A stretch of 64,000 nucleotides of DNA from Candidatus Aalborgicola bjergmarkensis (GTDB taxonomy: Bacteria > Pseudomonadota > Gammaproteobacteria > Burkholderiales > Burkholderiaceae_C), in assembly GCA_016708725.1 (NCBI GenBank), contig JADJFE010000014.1, positions 62,001 through 126,000 on the forward strand, given 5' to 3'. The translations under genes were made by a program, and so were the position numbers. The notes under the pieces were generated by a model. It did no database searches. It saw only the letters and a list, made by a program, of their open reading frames with translations, and was not told where the DNA came from. Positions 63,460-64,000 of the stretch are shown here, in pieces; positions within the stretch are counted from its first letter, which is position 1, and each line of letters opens with the position of its first letter.

Positions 63460-64000
63460 TTGGATTTATTTGCTTTTTTTCTTTCTTTTCTGGTAGTACT
63501 GGCGGCGTATTTGTTGGGCTCCTTGTCGTTTGCCGTGATTGTGAGCCGTACGATGGGCTTGAGCGATCCGCGCACCTTTGGCAGTAAAAATCCAGGTGCT
63601 ACCAATGTGCTGCGCTCCGGTAGCAAGCTTGCGGCAGCACTGACCTTGTTTCTCGATGCATTCAAGGCATGGTTGCCGGTGATGCTGGTCAAGTGGTTTG
63701 GCGAACCCTATGGCCTGGGGGATGGCACGATGGCCTTTGCGGGCCTTGCCGCTTTTGTGGGCCACCTGTTTCCGGTGTTTTTCCGCTTTGTTGGTGGCAA
63801 GGGTGTGGCGACCGCCTTGGGCATGTTGCTGGCCATCAGCTGGGTATTGGGTCTGGCGGTGGCGCTCACTTGGGCGTTGGTGGCGTATGTGTCGCGCTAC
63901 TCGTCGCTGGCTGCATTGGTTGCAGCGGCAGTGACGCCGGTTTATTATGTTCTGGGTGGTGGCAGTGCCTGGGTCATGGACAAAGGCGTTGTACTTGCCG
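63460..64000 (+). CDS. plsY: Glycerol-3-phosphate acyltransferase PlsY, truncated by the window end
   Basis: At least 180 residues of an integral membrane acyltransferase that uses acyl-phosphate to make lysophosphatidic acid. Motifs YLLGSLSFAVIVSR, GSKNPGATNVLRSG and GHLFPVFFRFVGGKGVATALG are characteristic. The start is a TTG at 63460, 6 bases after an AGGGGA ribosome binding site (63448-63453); no ATG or GTG fits the family N-terminus. Confidence 0.93.
   Translation, partial: MDLFAFFLSFLVVLAAYLLGSLSFAVIVSRTMGLSDPRTFGSKNPGATNVLRSGSKLAAALTLFLDAFKAWLPVMLVKWFGEPYGLGDGTMAFAGLAAFVGHLFPVFFRFVGGKGVATALGMLLAISWVLGLAVALTWALVAYVSRYSSLAALVAAAVTPVYYVLGGGSAWVMDKGVVLA

Noticed and set aside
63270..63692. 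Minus-strand frame of 140 codons over the plsY start
   Set aside because: It is antisense to plsY, whose membrane motifs are unmistakable.

Overview
The window looks like a chromosomal segment of a betaproteobacterium of the Burkholderiales, most likely Comamonadaceae (Rhodoferax/Polaromonas-like). Evidence is the gene order hfq-hflX-hflK-hflC-hisZ-purA next to ndk-rlmN-pilW-rodZ-ispG-hisS-yfgM-bamB-der, the nadC-nadA and waaA-waaC-phosphomannomutase blocks, and a family of short AT-flanked palindromic repeats (GCTAT..ATAGC) of a kind I associate with this family. Almost all of the window is housekeeping DNA at high gene density, with many 1-20 bp overlaps.

Layout. 1-5155 (+): the 3' two thirds of acnB, carrying a one-base frameshift; a DUF47/Pit phosphate-uptake pair; and rpsP-rimM-trmD without the usual rplS. 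5135-24764 (-): metC, a phosphoribosyltransferase, purA, hisZ, DUF2065, hflC, hflK, hflX, hfq, der, bamB, yfgM, hisS, ispG, rodZ, pilW, rlmN, ndk, rluB, scpB. 24779-25092: a non-autonomous element with two terminal hairpins and a structured RNA resembling the IscB-associated omega RNA (HEARO), lodged between scpB and rluD with no nuclease gene. 25098-31832: rluD and bamD (divergent), a DUF465 gene, a PP2C phosphatase and a giant DUF748 protein. 31851-32934 (-): brnT-brnA toxin-antitoxin genes and an orphan hicB; hicB lies between two 69-bp direct repeats. 33029-40071: rmuC, then a cimA-leuC-leuD-leuB operon and an inositol monophosphatase. 40068-41660: fnr and a divergent TauE/SafE membrane protein sharing a perfect FNR box. 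41714-47420 (-): waaA, waaC, phosphomannomutase, argA, panD. 47545-54303 (+): nadC, nadA, a PIN toxin with its antitoxin, a CWC protein and a four-gene sodium-pumping acyl-CoA decarboxylase. 54603-57936: a Cache/HAMP/PAS/GGDEF protein and an exported helical protein. 57961-59975: an IS607-type insertion sequence (serine recombinase plus a TnpB without zinc ribbon). 60141-63306 (-): a zinc-ribbon Ser/Thr kinase coupled to an NrdG-like radical SAM protein. 63460-end (+): plsY.

How the parts work together. CimA heading leuCDB implies a threonine-independent route from pyruvate to 2-oxobutyrate (isoleucine) using the leucine enzymes. Fnr with its own box points to oxygen-responsive metabolism, and the sodium-pumping decarboxylase would conserve energy from decarboxylating an acyl-CoA, which fits a facultative or fermentative lifestyle. 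Envelope functions (BamB, BamD, WaaA, WaaC, PlsY, RodZ, DUF748, PilW) are well represented.

All identities come from reading the translated sequences and from memory of protein families; no database search was run. Starts were moved from the longest open frame where family length or a ribosome binding site supported it, and each case is noted.
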